In this document: piece after piece, positions 1 to 8,101 of the stretch | Numbering within the stretch: position 1 is the stretch's first letter | How the letters are laid out: every line of letters begins with the position of its first letter | NCBI RefSeq assembly: GCF_023571765.1 | Contig: NZ_JAMJXC010000015.1 | Coordinates: 62,001-126,000, forward strand | From: Xanthobacter aminoxidans | Lineage (GTDB): Bacteria; Pseudomonadota; Alphaproteobacteria; Rhizobiales; Xanthobacteraceae | Direction of reading: 5' to 3' | Length of the DNA stretch: 64,000 nt | Made by a program: the position numbers and the translations under genes | Notes under the pieces: generated by a model | Told to the model about the DNA's origin: nothing | Databases searched by the model: none | The model's input: the letters and a program-made list of their open reading frames with translations, nothing else

Positions 1-363
1 GCGGCCCTGTTCCTGCCCTCGGGCATCAGCAAGCTCAGCAATCTCTCCGGCTTCACCGGTTTTCTGGCCGGCAAGGGGGTTCTCCTGCCGCAGGTGCTGG
101 CGCCGATCGCCACCGCGACCGAAGTCGTCGGGCCGCTGCTGCTCATCGTCGGTCTGTTTCCGCGGGCGACCGCCATCTGGATGGCGGGCTTCACGGTTGT
201 CGCGACGATGATTTCACACATGTTCTGGACCTTCCCCGATGCCGCAGCCCAGGCGGCGCAGCAGACCCAGTTCCTCAAGAACGTGGGCATCATCGGCGGA
301 TTGCTGATCTATTTCGCCGCCGGCCCCGGCGCGATCAGCCTTGGCCGGAAGAAGGTCGCCTGA
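1..363 (+). CDS. DoxX family membrane protein (5' end missing)
   Basis: The reading frame is open from the first base of the window, so the start codon lies upstream; 120 codons are visible before the TGA. The protein is hydrophobic, with membrane segments around visible residues 32-55, 60-75 and 95-110, and ends in a short basic tail (SLGRKKVA). This pattern and wording fit the DoxX family, small four-helix inner-membrane proteins of poorly defined role, some linked to redox stress. It is convergent with the metallopeptidase gene, 14 bases apart. Family call is by recognition of sequence style; function is not resolved. Confidence 0.7.
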   Translation, partial: AALFLPSGISKLSNLSGFTGFLAGKGVLLPQVLAPIATATEVVGPLLLIVGLFPRATAIWMAGFTVVATMISHMFWTFPDAAAQAAQQTQFLKNVGIIGGLLIYFAAGPGAISLGRKKVA

Positions 364-377
364 GAAGGCCGCGAGGC

Positions 378-1148
378 TCAGCCTTCGCCATAGCGGTGGA
401 GTTCGGAGCCGTGGCGCCTCAGCCACGCCTCCGCCTCCTTGCGGTTGGGGCAGACCTGCTCCACCAGCCGCCAGAAGCGCACCCCGTGGTTCATCTCCAG
501 GCGGTGCGCCACCTCGTGGGCCGCGAGATAATCCAGCACGAAGGCCGGCGCGAAGATCAGCCGCCAGGAGAAGGAGAGGTCGCCCCGCGCCGAGCAGGAG
601 CCCCAGCGGCTCGCCGTGTCGCGCAGCGTGAGCCGGCCGACCTCGACGCCGAGCGCCTGCGTATAATGCTTGACCGCGGCGGCAAGGTCGCGCCGGGCTT
701 CCTTCTTCAGGAAGTCCAGCACGCGGCGCCCCATGTGCGGCGCCTCGCCGGCGACGCAGAGGGTGGGCATGCCGCGCACGGCCGGCTCGATCCACACCGT
801 TCCGCGCGCATCGGGGCGATGGACGATGCGGTGCGGCTCGCCGCGCAGGGGAATGACGGCGCCATCCTCGAACGGCACCGCCTCCGGCAGGCGCACGAGG
901 CGCACGCGCACCCATTCGCGATGCCGTTCCACGAAGGCGCGGGCGAAGGAAAGCGCCACATGGGGCGGGGCTGTGAGGGTCACGTCCCGGGAGGTCGCCC
1001 GCACCCTGAGCGTGAGCCGGCGCGCCTGCGGATGGCGGCGAACCGCGACCCGCAGCGTCTCGTCGTCAAGCAACAGCTCGATCGTCTCGACGCCGGGCGT
1101 CAGCGACGATTTGCGGTCCTCATTGCGAGTCTGGCGGCGAAACAGCAT
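378..1148 (-). CDS. YgjP-like (M48/DUF45) zinc metallopeptidase
   Basis: 256-residue protein with the zinc-peptidase signature HEVAH at residues 211-215, a third candidate zinc ligand in HGVRFW (H221), and the WGSC motif at 182-185 that is typical of the YgjP/DUF45 family. The N-terminal half is a beta-rich domain, also usual. No signal peptide or membrane segment is visible, so it is probably cytoplasmic. It lies 61 bases downstream of phaZ on the same strand and may be co-transcribed, but no functional link is evident. Substrate unknown. The ATG at 1148 is the first start; the usual family core begins around residue 20, so a later start is possible. Confidence 0.88.
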   Translation of the reverse strand: MLFRRQTRNEDRKSSLTPGVETIELLLDDETLRVAVRRHPQARRLTLRVRATSRDVTLTAPPHVALSFARAFVERHREWVRVRLVRLPEAVPFEDGAVIPLRGEPHRIVHRPDARGTVWIEPAVRGMPTLCVAGEAPHMGRRVLDFLKKEARRDLAAAVKHYTQALGVEVGRLTLRDTASRWGSCSARGDLSFSWRLIFAPAFVLDYLAAHEVAHRLEMNHGVRFWRLVEQVCPNRKEAEAWLRRHGSELHRYGEG

Positions 1149-1209
1149 TGGGCAGCCGGGGCGAAGTTACCTCCGGTATCTTCCCAAGAATTTCGCCGCG
1201 CCGCCAGTA

Positions 1210-2634
1210 CTAAGTCGGCGCAATCCGGGGATAAAGCGCGGTCACATTCTTGTTGAGGGCGAACACGTCCGGCTCTTCCTCGCCCGCGGCCTCCGGCGCC
1301 GGGCGGTCCGGCATGGGCCGGGCCCGTCCATCTTTGCGGAATTCCTGGGAGAGGATGAAGTCGGAAATGCGCGGCGCGATCTCCGAGCGGAAGCGCGAGC
1401 CGTTGAAAACGCCGTAATGGCCGACGCCCGGCTGCTCCCAATGGGCGCGCATGTCCTCGGGGATCAGCGGGCACAGCTTGTGCGCGGCCTTGGTCTGGCC
1501 GATGCCGGAGATGTCGTCCTTCTCCCCTTCCACCGTCATCAGCGCGACGCGGCGGATGAGGTCCGGCTTCACCACCTGCGAATGATGCATGATTTCGCCC
1601 TTCGGCAGGGCATGGGTGATGAAGACATTCTCCACGGTTTCCAGGTAGAAATCCGCGGTCAAGTCCATGACGGCGAGATACTCGTCGTAGAAATCGCGGT
1701 GCTTTTCGGCCGAGTCGCCGTCGCCCTGCACCAGGTGCCGGAACAGGTCCCAATGGGCCTGCAGGTGCCGGTCGAGGTTCATGGACATGAAGCCGTTGAG
1801 CTGCAGGAAGCCCGGATAGACCTCGCGCAGCGCGCCGGGATGCGGCCACGGCACGGTGGTGATGACGTTGCGGCGGAACCATTCGATGCCGCGGTCCTGG
1901 GCCAGCGTGTTCACCGCGGTGGGGGCCTCGCGGGTGTCGATGGGGCCGCCCATGAGCACCATGGACTTGGGCACGAAGGGATCTTCCTCCGCTTCCATGC
2001 GGGCGATGGCCATCATCACCGGCACCGCCGGCTGGCAGACCGCCATGACGTGGCAGTTGCCGCCCATGCGGTGGAAGATGGAGATGAGGTAGTCCACATA
2101 GTCGGACAGGCTGAAGCGGCCTTCCGACATGGGCACCAGCTTCGCGTCGATCCAGTCGGTCACGTAGACGTCGTGGGTGGGCAGCATGGCCTCGACCGTG
2201 CCGCGCAGCAGCGTGGCGTGATGGCCGGACACCGGGGCCACGATGAGCAGGCGCGGCTGCGGACGGCGCGGCGGATATTCGAACGCGCGCTCGAAATGCA
2301 GCAGCCGGCAGAACGGCCGTTCCCACACCGTGTTCACGTGCACCGGCACCGTCTGGCCGGCCGCCGAGGTGTGGGTGATGCCCCAGTCCGGCTTGCCGTA
2401 GCGGCGGGTGGTGCGCTCGAACAACTCGCACGCAGCCGCCATGGACTTGCCGATGGTGGTATGCGAGACCGGGTTGATCGGATTTTTCAGGAACAGCCGG
2501 CTGGCGTCCGCCATGGCGCGGGATGGGTTGAGCGCAGCATAGCCCATCTCGTACATCCAATAGAGCGGAGTCGAGAGCCCAACGTCGCCTTGACGCGGCA
2601 GCCGGGTAGCACTTGCGAACTCGCCGATTGCCAT
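1210..2634 (-). CDS. phaZ: Intracellular polyhydroxyalkanoate depolymerase
   Basis: 474 residues, close to the 400-450 usual for cytoplasmic PHB depolymerases that mobilise native storage granules. The lipase-box-like motif around the catalytic cysteine reads AVCQPAVPV (C200). A candidate acid lies in VEGEKDD, and the candidate histidine in GVGHYGVFNG near the C-terminus completes an alpha/beta-hydrolase triad. Homologues usually begin near the segment WMYEMGYAALNP, so the ATG for M27 or M30 could be the true start instead of the one at 2634. It is divergent from regB, suggesting that redox control and PHB turnover share this intergenic region (inference). No signal peptide, consistent with an intracellular enzyme. 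Confidence 0.92.
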   Translation of the reverse strand: MAIGEFASATRLPRQGDVGLSTPLYWMYEMGYAALNPSRAMADASRLFLKNPINPVSHTTIGKSMAAACELFERTTRRYGKPDWGITHTSAAGQTVPVHVNTVWERPFCRLLHFERAFEYPPRRPQPRLLIVAPVSGHHATLLRGTVEAMLPTHDVYVTDWIDAKLVPMSEGRFSLSDYVDYLISIFHRMGGNCHVMAVCQPAVPVMMAIARMEAEEDPFVPKSMVLMGGPIDTREAPTAVNTLAQDRGIEWFRRNVITTVPWPHPGALREVYPGFLQLNGFMSMNLDRHLQAHWDLFRHLVQGDGDSAEKHRDFYDEYLAVMDLTADFYLETVENVFITHALPKGEIMHHSQVVKPDLIRRVALMTVEGEKDDISGIGQTKAAHKLCPLIPEDMRAHWEQPGVGHYGVFNGSRFRSEIAPRISDFILSQEFRKDGRARPMPDRPAPEAAGEEEPDVFALNKNVTALYPRIAPT

Positions 2635-2822
2635 GAGTGGTCCTCACCGTTACTGGCTGCCTAGAAAGGCGGCACGTTGACGCAAGCGTGAGCCGACTTC
2701 CAAGGTTGGTCAATGCCGACAAAAGACATAGGCCGCTATTGTTCCGCTGCTATGGCAGTAGGGTCACTATTCCCTTTCGTGAGGCTCGCTTCCACACATC
2801 GGGACACCGGAATCGCTACTCC

Positions 2823-4163
2823 ATGACCACCGCCTTTGTAACGCCGCCCCATGGCAGATCGTTCGGCCTGCGCCTCGACACCCTGATTCGCCTGCGCTGG
2901 CTGGCGATTTCCGGCCAAATTGCGGCGCTGGTCGTGGTCAATCTCGGCCTCGGCTTCCCCTTGCCGCTGACGTCCTGCCTCGCGGTGGTCGGCCTCTCGG
3001 CGCTGGTGAACGTGCTCCTGCGGGTCAAGTATCCCGTCGCCCGCCGGCTTGGCGACGCTGCGGCAGGTCCGCTGCTCGCCTATGACGTGCTCCAGCTTAC
3101 GGCGTTGCTGTACCTCACCGGCGGGCTGAAGAACCCATTCGTGCTGCTTTATCTCGCTCCGGTGATGATCTCCGCCACCGCGCTCGCCTGGAGCACGACG
3201 GTGATGCTCGGCATTCTCGCGGTGGCCTGCGCCGGCTCCGTGGGCCTGTGGACCCGGCCGCTGCCGTGGGCCGGTCCTGATGTGCCGGTGCTGCCGGATC
3301 TCTATCTCGCTGGTATCTGGGTGTCCCTGTCGGTGGCAGTGGGGTTCATCGGCATGCATGCGTGGCGGGTGGCGGAGGAGGCGCGGGAGCTGGCCGATGC
3401 GTTGGCTGCCACAGAGCTGGTCTTGGCCCGCGAGCAGCACCTCACGGCCATCGATGGTCTGGCCGCCGCGGCTGCCCACGAATTGGGCACGCCACTCTCC
3501 ACCATCGCCCTGGTGGTGAAGGAGATGCACCGCTCCATCGGCGACAACAGCCCCTACAGCGAGGACGTGGCGCTGCTGCGCGATCAGGTGGCGCGCTGTC
3601 GCGACATCCTGCAGACGCTGACCTCGCTCAGGTCGGGCGACGCGCCGTTCGACCGCATGCCGCTGGCTCTGCTGCTGGAGGAAGTGGTGGAGCCGCACCG
3701 CAATTTTGGCATCACCATCGCGGTCTCGGTGAAGGATGATCCCGACGCCCCGGTCATCGCCCGCAATCCGGGCCTGCTCTACGGCCTCGGCAATCTCGTG
3801 GAGAATGCGGTCGACTTCGCCGCGACACGCGTGGACATCAGCGCCCAATGGACCCCGTCGGGCCTCGACATCGTTGTCGCCGACGACGGGCCGGGCTTCT
3901 CGCCGGAGATTTCCGGGCGCATCGGCCAGCCTTACGTCACCTCCCGCGCCCGCGAGCGGCAGGATGCGGACCTCGAGGCGGAAAGCGGTCTGGGTCTCGG
4001 CTTCTTCATCGCCAAGACGCTGCTGGAGCGCACCGGGGCCAACCTGACGTTTGAAAACCGCATCCCGCCGGCCACCGGCGCGGTCATCGGCATCCACTGG
4101 CCGCGCAAGGCGCTGGCGATCGAGGTGGATGGGGACGCGACAAAGGGACGCGCATTGGATTAA
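2823..4163 (+). CDS. regB: Redox-sensing membrane histidine kinase RegB/PrrB/ActS
   Basis: 446 residues. About six N-terminal membrane helices (residues 25-180) carry the quinone-responsive heptapeptide GGLKNPF (100-106). The H-box is AAAHELGTPLSTI with phospho-accepting H219, and the redox-active cysteine is kept in RCRDIL (C259). The C-terminus has N- and G-boxes (NAVDFA, DDGPGFS, GLGLGFFIAKTLLE). Known role: in this family the kinase signals the respiratory quinone-pool state to RegA, controlling CO2 fixation, N2 fixation, hydrogenase and respiration genes. The ATG at 2823 gives the family-like N-terminus; longer frames upstream lack similarity. regA follows 80 bases downstream. Confidence 0.95.
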   Translation: MTTAFVTPPHGRSFGLRLDTLIRLRWLAISGQIAALVVVNLGLGFPLPLTSCLAVVGLSALVNVLLRVKYPVARRLGDAAAGPLLAYDVLQLTALLYLTGGLKNPFVLLYLAPVMISATALAWSTTVMLGILAVACAGSVGLWTRPLPWAGPDVPVLPDLYLAGIWVSLSVAVGFIGMHAWRVAEEARELADALAATELVLAREQHLTAIDGLAAAAAHELGTPLSTIALVVKEMHRSIGDNSPYSEDVALLRDQVARCRDILQTLTSLRSGDAPFDRMPLALLLEEVVEPHRNFGITIAVSVKDDPDAPVIARNPGLLYGLGNLVENAVDFAATRVDISAQWTPSGLDIVVADDGPGFSPEISGRIGQPYVTSRARERQDADLEAESGLGLGFFIAKTLLERTGANLTFENRIPPATGAVIGIHWPRKALAIEVDGDATKGRALD

Positions 4164-4243
4164 TCTACGGGCGTATCGGCGTAAAAGCCCCGGAGCTCGT
4201 GCTTGTTTGCCGGCATTGCCGATGAGGGATTGAGGAAGACGCG

Positions 4244-4792
4244 ATGAACGAGATGCCTGAGGTGGGGGACGACCGGTCGGTTCTGATCGTCGACGATGAT
4301 CGGTCCTTCCTCCAGCGCCTCGCGCGGGCCATGGAGGCCCGCGGCTTCGAGGTGGCCACCGCCGAGACGGTGGCGGACGGCCTCGCCCGCGTCGAAACCT
4401 CGGCCCCCGCTTATGCGGTGGTGGACATGCGGCTCGGCGACGGCACCGGTCTCGACGTCATCTCCGCACTCAAGAAGCACCGCCCCGGTGCCCGCGCCAT
4501 CGTCCTCACCGGCTACGGCAACATCGCCACAGCCGTTACGGCCGTGAAGCTCGGTGCCGTGGACTATCTCGCCAAGCCCGCCGATGCGGACGATGTGGTG
4601 GCGGCGCTGCTCGCCAATGCCGATCACAAGCCGACCCCGCCCGAGAACCCCATGTCGGCGGACCGGGTGCGCTGGGAACACATCCAGCGGGTGTATGAAT
4701 TGTGCGGCCGCAACGTCTCCGAGACCGCCCGCCGCCTCTCCATGCACCGCCGCACCCTGCAGCGAATTCTGGCCAAAAGGGCGCCGCGCTAG
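4244..4792 (+). CDS. regA: Global redox response regulator RegA/PrrA/ActR
   Basis: 182 residues, the usual RegA size. The receiver domain (residues 11-125) has the acidic pocket DDD (17-19), phospho-acceptor D61 in VVDMRLGDG, and the conserved lysine in LAKPAD. The C-terminal Fis-type helix-turn-helix includes NVSETARRLSMHRRTLQRIL, nearly invariant in the family and specific for RegA/ActR. It works with the upstream kinase. A GAGGAAG ribosome site precedes the ATG. The gene is followed at once by an intrinsic terminator, so regBA is likely one short transcript. senC/prrC and hvrA, linked to regA in Rhodobacter, are not present here. Confidence 0.96.
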   Translation: MNEMPEVGDDRSVLIVDDDRSFLQRLARAMEARGFEVATAETVADGLARVETSAPAYAVVDMRLGDGTGLDVISALKKHRPGARAIVLTGYGNIATAVTAVKLGAVDYLAKPADADDVVAALLANADHKPTPPENPMSADRVRWEHIQRVYELCGRNVSETARRLSMHRRTLQRILAKRAPR

Positions 4793-4797
4793 CGGAG

Positions 4798-4821
4798 CCC
4801 GCTCGGCAAGAGCGGGTCTTT
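4798..4821 (+). terminator. Intrinsic terminator after regA
   Basis: Perfect 7-bp stem CCCGCTC / GAGCGGG with loop GGCAA, followed by TCTTT. It starts 5 bases after the regA stop and lies just before the 3' end of the convergent EamA gene at 4826, so it may serve both directions. Confidence 0.75.
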
Positions 4822-4825
4822 GCCG

Positions 4826-5719
4826 TCACGCCGTCTTGCGCGTCGGCCACGTCATGGCGACGACACCCGCAACGACGCAGGCGAGGCCGATCCAGGCGTC
4901 CGGTGCCAGCGTCTCGCCAAGGCACAGGACGCCGATCGCCACGCCGATGGGCACCCTGAGATAGGCCTGCGCCGTGGTGCCGATGGAGCCGAGCGTCCGC
5001 ACCAGCCGGAAATAGATGACGAACGCGAGCGCGGTCGAGAAGACCGACAGCAGCCCCAGCGCGACGAGGGAGCCGGCGCTCGGTGCCAGCGTCCAGGGCC
5101 GGTCCACCGCGATGCTGACCGGCAGGAGCACCGCCGCGCCGCAGAGCAGGGAGCCCGCCGCCGGCATCATCGGGTCGAGCCCCTTGAACGCCCTGCCGAA
5201 GATGGCGGCGCCGGCATAGCAGACCGTCGCCGCGACGATGGCGAGCTGGGCCCACACTTGCTGGCCAAATCCCTCCAGAGCCCCGAAGCCGACGATGAAG
5301 CCCGTCCCCGCAAGACCTGCCGCAACGCCGAGGAGCTTGCGGGCGGTCACGGCTTCATGCCGGGTCACGAGGGCCGTCAGCAGGAAGGCGAAGATGGGGG
5401 AGGTGGCGTTGAGGATGGTGGCGACGCCCGCGTCCACGGTCTGCTCGGCCCAGGCGATCAGGGTGAACGGCACGACGCTGTTCAGCCCGGCCTGGAACAG
5501 GAAGCGCGCCCAGGTGGCCCGATCCTGCGGCAGCCGCATGCCGCGCAGCCGAAGAATGACCGCGAGGAGGGCTCCGGCGATCAGGGTCCGGGCAGCGATG
5601 AAGGTCAGCGGCGGGATGGTTTCCACCCCGACCTTGATGAAGGTGTAGGACGCACCCCAGAGCGTCGAGAGCACCAGAAGCAAAAGCAACTCGATACCGA
5701 AGCGTGTCCTGCCGGCCAT
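4826..5719 (-). CDS. EamA/DMT-family drug-metabolite transporter
   Basis: 297 residues with about ten hydrophobic helices in two repeated halves (EamA repeats near 10-140 and 150-285), the fold of inner-membrane exporters of amino acids, metabolites or drugs. Hallmarks are LSTLWGASYTFIKVG early in helix 1 and the second-repeat segments GTGFIVGFGAL and YFRLVRTLGSIGTT. The ATG at 5719 has GAGGGA 10 bases upstream; a GTG at 5737 in frame would add six residues. It is divergent from an ArsR-type gene with a perfect palindrome between them, so local control is likely. Substrate cannot be inferred. Confidence 0.88.
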   Translation of the reverse strand: MAGRTRFGIELLLLLVLSTLWGASYTFIKVGVETIPPLTFIAARTLIAGALLAVILRLRGMRLPQDRATWARFLFQAGLNSVVPFTLIAWAEQTVDAGVATILNATSPIFAFLLTALVTRHEAVTARKLLGVAAGLAGTGFIVGFGALEGFGQQVWAQLAIVAATVCYAGAAIFGRAFKGLDPMMPAAGSLLCGAAVLLPVSIAVDRPWTLAPSAGSLVALGLLSVFSTALAFVIYFRLVRTLGSIGTTAQAYLRVPIGVAIGVLCLGETLAPDAWIGLACVVAGVVAMTWPTRKTA

Positions 5720-5777
5720 TGTGATCGCGTCCCTCACTCAACATTCCACGGCCTCTCTAGCGGGGGAAAGCGCGGGC

Positions 5778-5801
5778 ATGCTTCGGCCGGGGCCGAAGCA
5801 T
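5778..5801. promoter_or_regulatory. 24-base perfect palindrome in the EamA/ArsR divergent gap
   Basis: Arms ATGCTTCGGCC and GGCCGAAGCAT (11 bp each) flank two G bases. It lies 58 bases from the EamA start and 41 bases from the ArsR-type start, the position expected of an operator controlling both genes. Winged-helix dimers commonly bind 12-2-12-type palindromes, which supports but does not prove the ArsR-type protein as its ligand. Confidence 0.65.
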
Positions 5802-5842
5802 CCGGCGGTGACGCGGGCGGCGCGGGCGGCTAGCTTTCCGGC

Positions 5843-6562
5843 ATGTCGAACATGGTTTCGGGAAATACCGTTGCCGAGGTCGCCCGCCTGATCGGCGACG
5901 TGGCGCGCGCCAACATCCTCTCGGCATTGATGGGCGGGCAGGCGCTGACGGCGGGCGAACTGGCGCATCACGCCGGAGTAACGCCGCAGACCACGAGCGG
6001 CCATCTGGCGCGCCTCGCCGAAGCGGAATTGGTCAAGGTGGAGAAGCAGGGGCGCCACCGCTACTACCGCCTCGCCTCGGCGGATGTGGCGCAGGCGCTC
6101 CACGCTTTGATGACCGTCGCGGCGGGTGGGCCGAAGCGCCATCGTCCCATCGGTCCCAGAGATGCCGCGCTGCGGCTTGCCCGCACCTGCTACGACCACA
6201 TGGCCGGCCGCCTTGCCGTGGCCCTCGCCGACGGCCTCCGCGCCAACGGCCACGTGATCCTCACCGACGGTGCCGGACTGGTAACGGATACGGGCCGCCG
6301 CCTCCTCTGTGATTTCGGCGTCGCGCTCGACGACGGGGCCAAGGGCCGGCGGCCGCTCTGCCGCACCTGCCTCGACTGGAGCGAGCGCCGGCCCCATCTC
6401 GCCGGCCGTCTGGGCGCGGCGCTGCTGGATCGGGCGCTGGATCTTGGATGGGTGCACCGCGCGACGGACAGCCGCGCGCTGCGCCTGTCTCCGGCTGGGG
6501 AACGCGGCTTCTCCAGCGCCTTCGGCCTCCCGCCCGGCTGGCGCGACGCACCAGCGGCGTGA
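5843..6562 (+). CDS. ArsR-family winged-helix regulator with long C-terminal domain
   Basis: 239 residues, about twice a minimal ArsR protein. Residues 5-90 form the winged helix: IGDVARANILSALMGGQALT, then recognition helix TPQTTSGHLARLAEAELVKV and wing GRHRYYRLA. The C-terminal ~140 residues carry a conserved-looking CRTCLDWSERRPHLAG segment and a terminal LRLSPAGERGF motif. The classic ArsR metal site ELCVCDL is absent, so metal sensing by that route is unlikely; the CRTC pair could be structural or redox-active (inference). It is divergent from the EamA transporter and probably regulates it and itself. Ligand unknown. Confidence 0.85.
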   Translation: MSNMVSGNTVAEVARLIGDVARANILSALMGGQALTAGELAHHAGVTPQTTSGHLARLAEAELVKVEKQGRHRYYRLASADVAQALHALMTVAAGGPKRHRPIGPRDAALRLARTCYDHMAGRLAVALADGLRANGHVILTDGAGLVTDTGRRLLCDFGVALDDGAKGRRPLCRTCLDWSERRPHLAGRLGAALLDRALDLGWVHRATDSRALRLSPAGERGFSSAFGLPPGWRDAPAA

Positions 6563-6587
6563 CCCATCGGTGGCGTGACTGCAATCC

Positions 6588-7064
6588 CTACATGTCCGCG
6601 CGCAGCAGGTCCGGGTCGTAGAGCACAGCGAGCCGCGTCGCGGCGGCGCGGGCGAAACGCAGGGTCAGCGCCTTGCGTGTCGCGGCCGGCAAAGGATGGA
6701 GCGGCGCAGGCCTGAGGCATTCGGCGCCGAAGGCGTCGGCGACGAACAGGCCGGTTTCCTCGGGCAGAATCTCGACGGGGAAGTCCATCGGCACCGCGAA
6801 CATCAGCCGGTCGCAGAAATCCCGGTATTCGTGCCATTTGGCATCGGTGCGGAAGTCGATCACCGACGACTTGATCTCGATGATGGTGATCTCGCCCTTC
6901 GGCCCCATGGCGAGGATGTCGGCCCGCCTTCCGCTCACCAGCGAGAATTCCGGCAGCCCGGCCATGCCGGCCAGCGCCAGATGGCGCAGCACCCCGCGCT
7001 GGACCGCCCTTGCGGTCTCCGACTGGCGGCCGTCCGGCCGCGGCTCGGGCAGGAGCGCGCGCAT
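6588..7064 (-). CDS. mmcB: MmcB-family DNA repair protein
   Basis: 158 residues. A PD-(D/E)XK nuclease-like core is visible: SGRRADILAM (D49) and EITIIEIKSS (E63, K65), followed by DFRTDAKWHEYRDFCDRLMFAVP, the wording of the alphaproteobacterial MmcB family. In Caulobacter, mmcB belongs to the SOS-linked mutagenesis/repair set with imuA-imuB-dnaE2. Here it is instead 7 bases downstream of a yihY gene on the same strand and so probably co-transcribed with it. No LexA box was recognised upstream. The family call is firm; its biochemical role is incompletely known. Confidence 0.85.
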   Translation of the reverse strand: MRALLPEPRPDGRQSETARAVQRGVLRHLALAGMAGLPEFSLVSGRRADILAMGPKGEITIIEIKSSVIDFRTDAKWHEYRDFCDRLMFAVPMDFPVEILPEETGLFVADAFGAECLRPAPLHPLPAATRKALTLRFARAAATRLAVLYDPDLLRADM

Positions 7065-7071
7065 GGCGGCC

Positions 7072-7944
7072 TCAGGACAGCGCCTTCATCGCCTCGGGCT
7101 CCTCGATGGAGGAGGGGGGCGAGAAGGCGCGCTTGATGGCGGCGTTGAGTTCGCCGCCGAACACGAAGATGGAAGCGGTGAGGTAGAGGAAGACCAGCGC
7201 GATCATCACCGAGGCGAGGCCGGCATAGGTGGTGACATAGTTGGCCGGGAATTCCGCCAGATAGAAGCCGAAGGCGGTGGCGGCGACCAGCCACATGACG
7301 AGCGTCACCAGAATGCCGGGGGCGACCTCGGCGAGCTTGCGCCGTCCCGCCGGCAGCCACAGGTGCGCCACCAGCAGGGACACCACCAGAATGATGGAGG
7401 TGGCCCCGAAGCGCAGCAGGGTGATGACGCGGGAAAAGGGCGCCAGCGCAGGCACCTGCGCCACCGCCGTCTGCCACAGCAGCGGCCCCAGCACCACGAG
7501 GAAGGAGAGGGCCAGCATGGCGGCGGAGGCGATCAGCACGTAGCCGATGGATTCCAGCCGGAGCCAGTACCAGGCGCGCATCTCCTTCATGCCATAGGCG
7601 CGGTTGAGGCCGATGCGCAGGCTTTCGATGCCATTGGAGGAGAAATAGAGGGCGAGGACGACGCCATAGGTGAGCACATCGGTGCGCACCTGGTTCACCA
7701 CGTTGTAGATTTCGCGGGAGATGGGCCCGGCCACCTGCTCCGGCCAGGTCTCCAGGATGAGCTGGATGGTCTCCTGCGCCAGCGGGCGCAGGTCTAGGAA
7801 GCCGGCCAGCGCGGTGACGAAGATGAGGAACGGGAACAGGGACATGAGCGCGGACAAGGCGATATGGCTGGCGATCGCCCAGCCGTCGTCGGCGGAGAAC
7901 GTCCAGAACGCATCCAGAACGATATGGTAGATGCGCCGCAGCAT
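7072..7944 (-). CDS. YihY/virulence factor BrkB family membrane protein
   Basis: 290 residues with about six membrane helices (near 30-50, 95-115, 135-165, 180-200, 210-235 and 245-270). Family signatures are DGWAIASHIALSALMSLFPFL near the N-terminus, NQVRTDVLTYGVVLALYFSSN, and the extended loop YAGLASVMIALVFLYLTASIF. BrkB/YihY proteins were once thought to be RNase BN but are inner-membrane proteins of uncertain transport function. A GGGAG ribosome site precedes the ATG. It is the first gene of a likely two-gene unit with mmcB. Confidence 0.9.
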   Translation of the reverse strand: MLRRIYHIVLDAFWTFSADDGWAIASHIALSALMSLFPFLIFVTALAGFLDLRPLAQETIQLILETWPEQVAGPISREIYNVVNQVRTDVLTYGVVLALYFSSNGIESLRIGLNRAYGMKEMRAWYWLRLESIGYVLIASAAMLALSFLVVLGPLLWQTAVAQVPALAPFSRVITLLRFGATSIILVVSLLVAHLWLPAGRRKLAEVAPGILVTLVMWLVAATAFGFYLAEFPANYVTTYAGLASVMIALVFLYLTASIFVFGGELNAAIKRAFSPPSSIEEPEAMKALS

Positions 7945-8101
7945 GTGGTCTCCCGTTTCAAGTCAAATCGGGCTTTCCGGCCGGAATGGCAAGCGCCGGC
8001 CGTGCCCGTCCACCGTCCGGCTGGTGGCGGCCGGCCCCTTCGGCTAGACAGCGAGGACACGGCGCCATCTGATCCGGCGTCCGGACCCGCCGAGATTTCC
8101 C

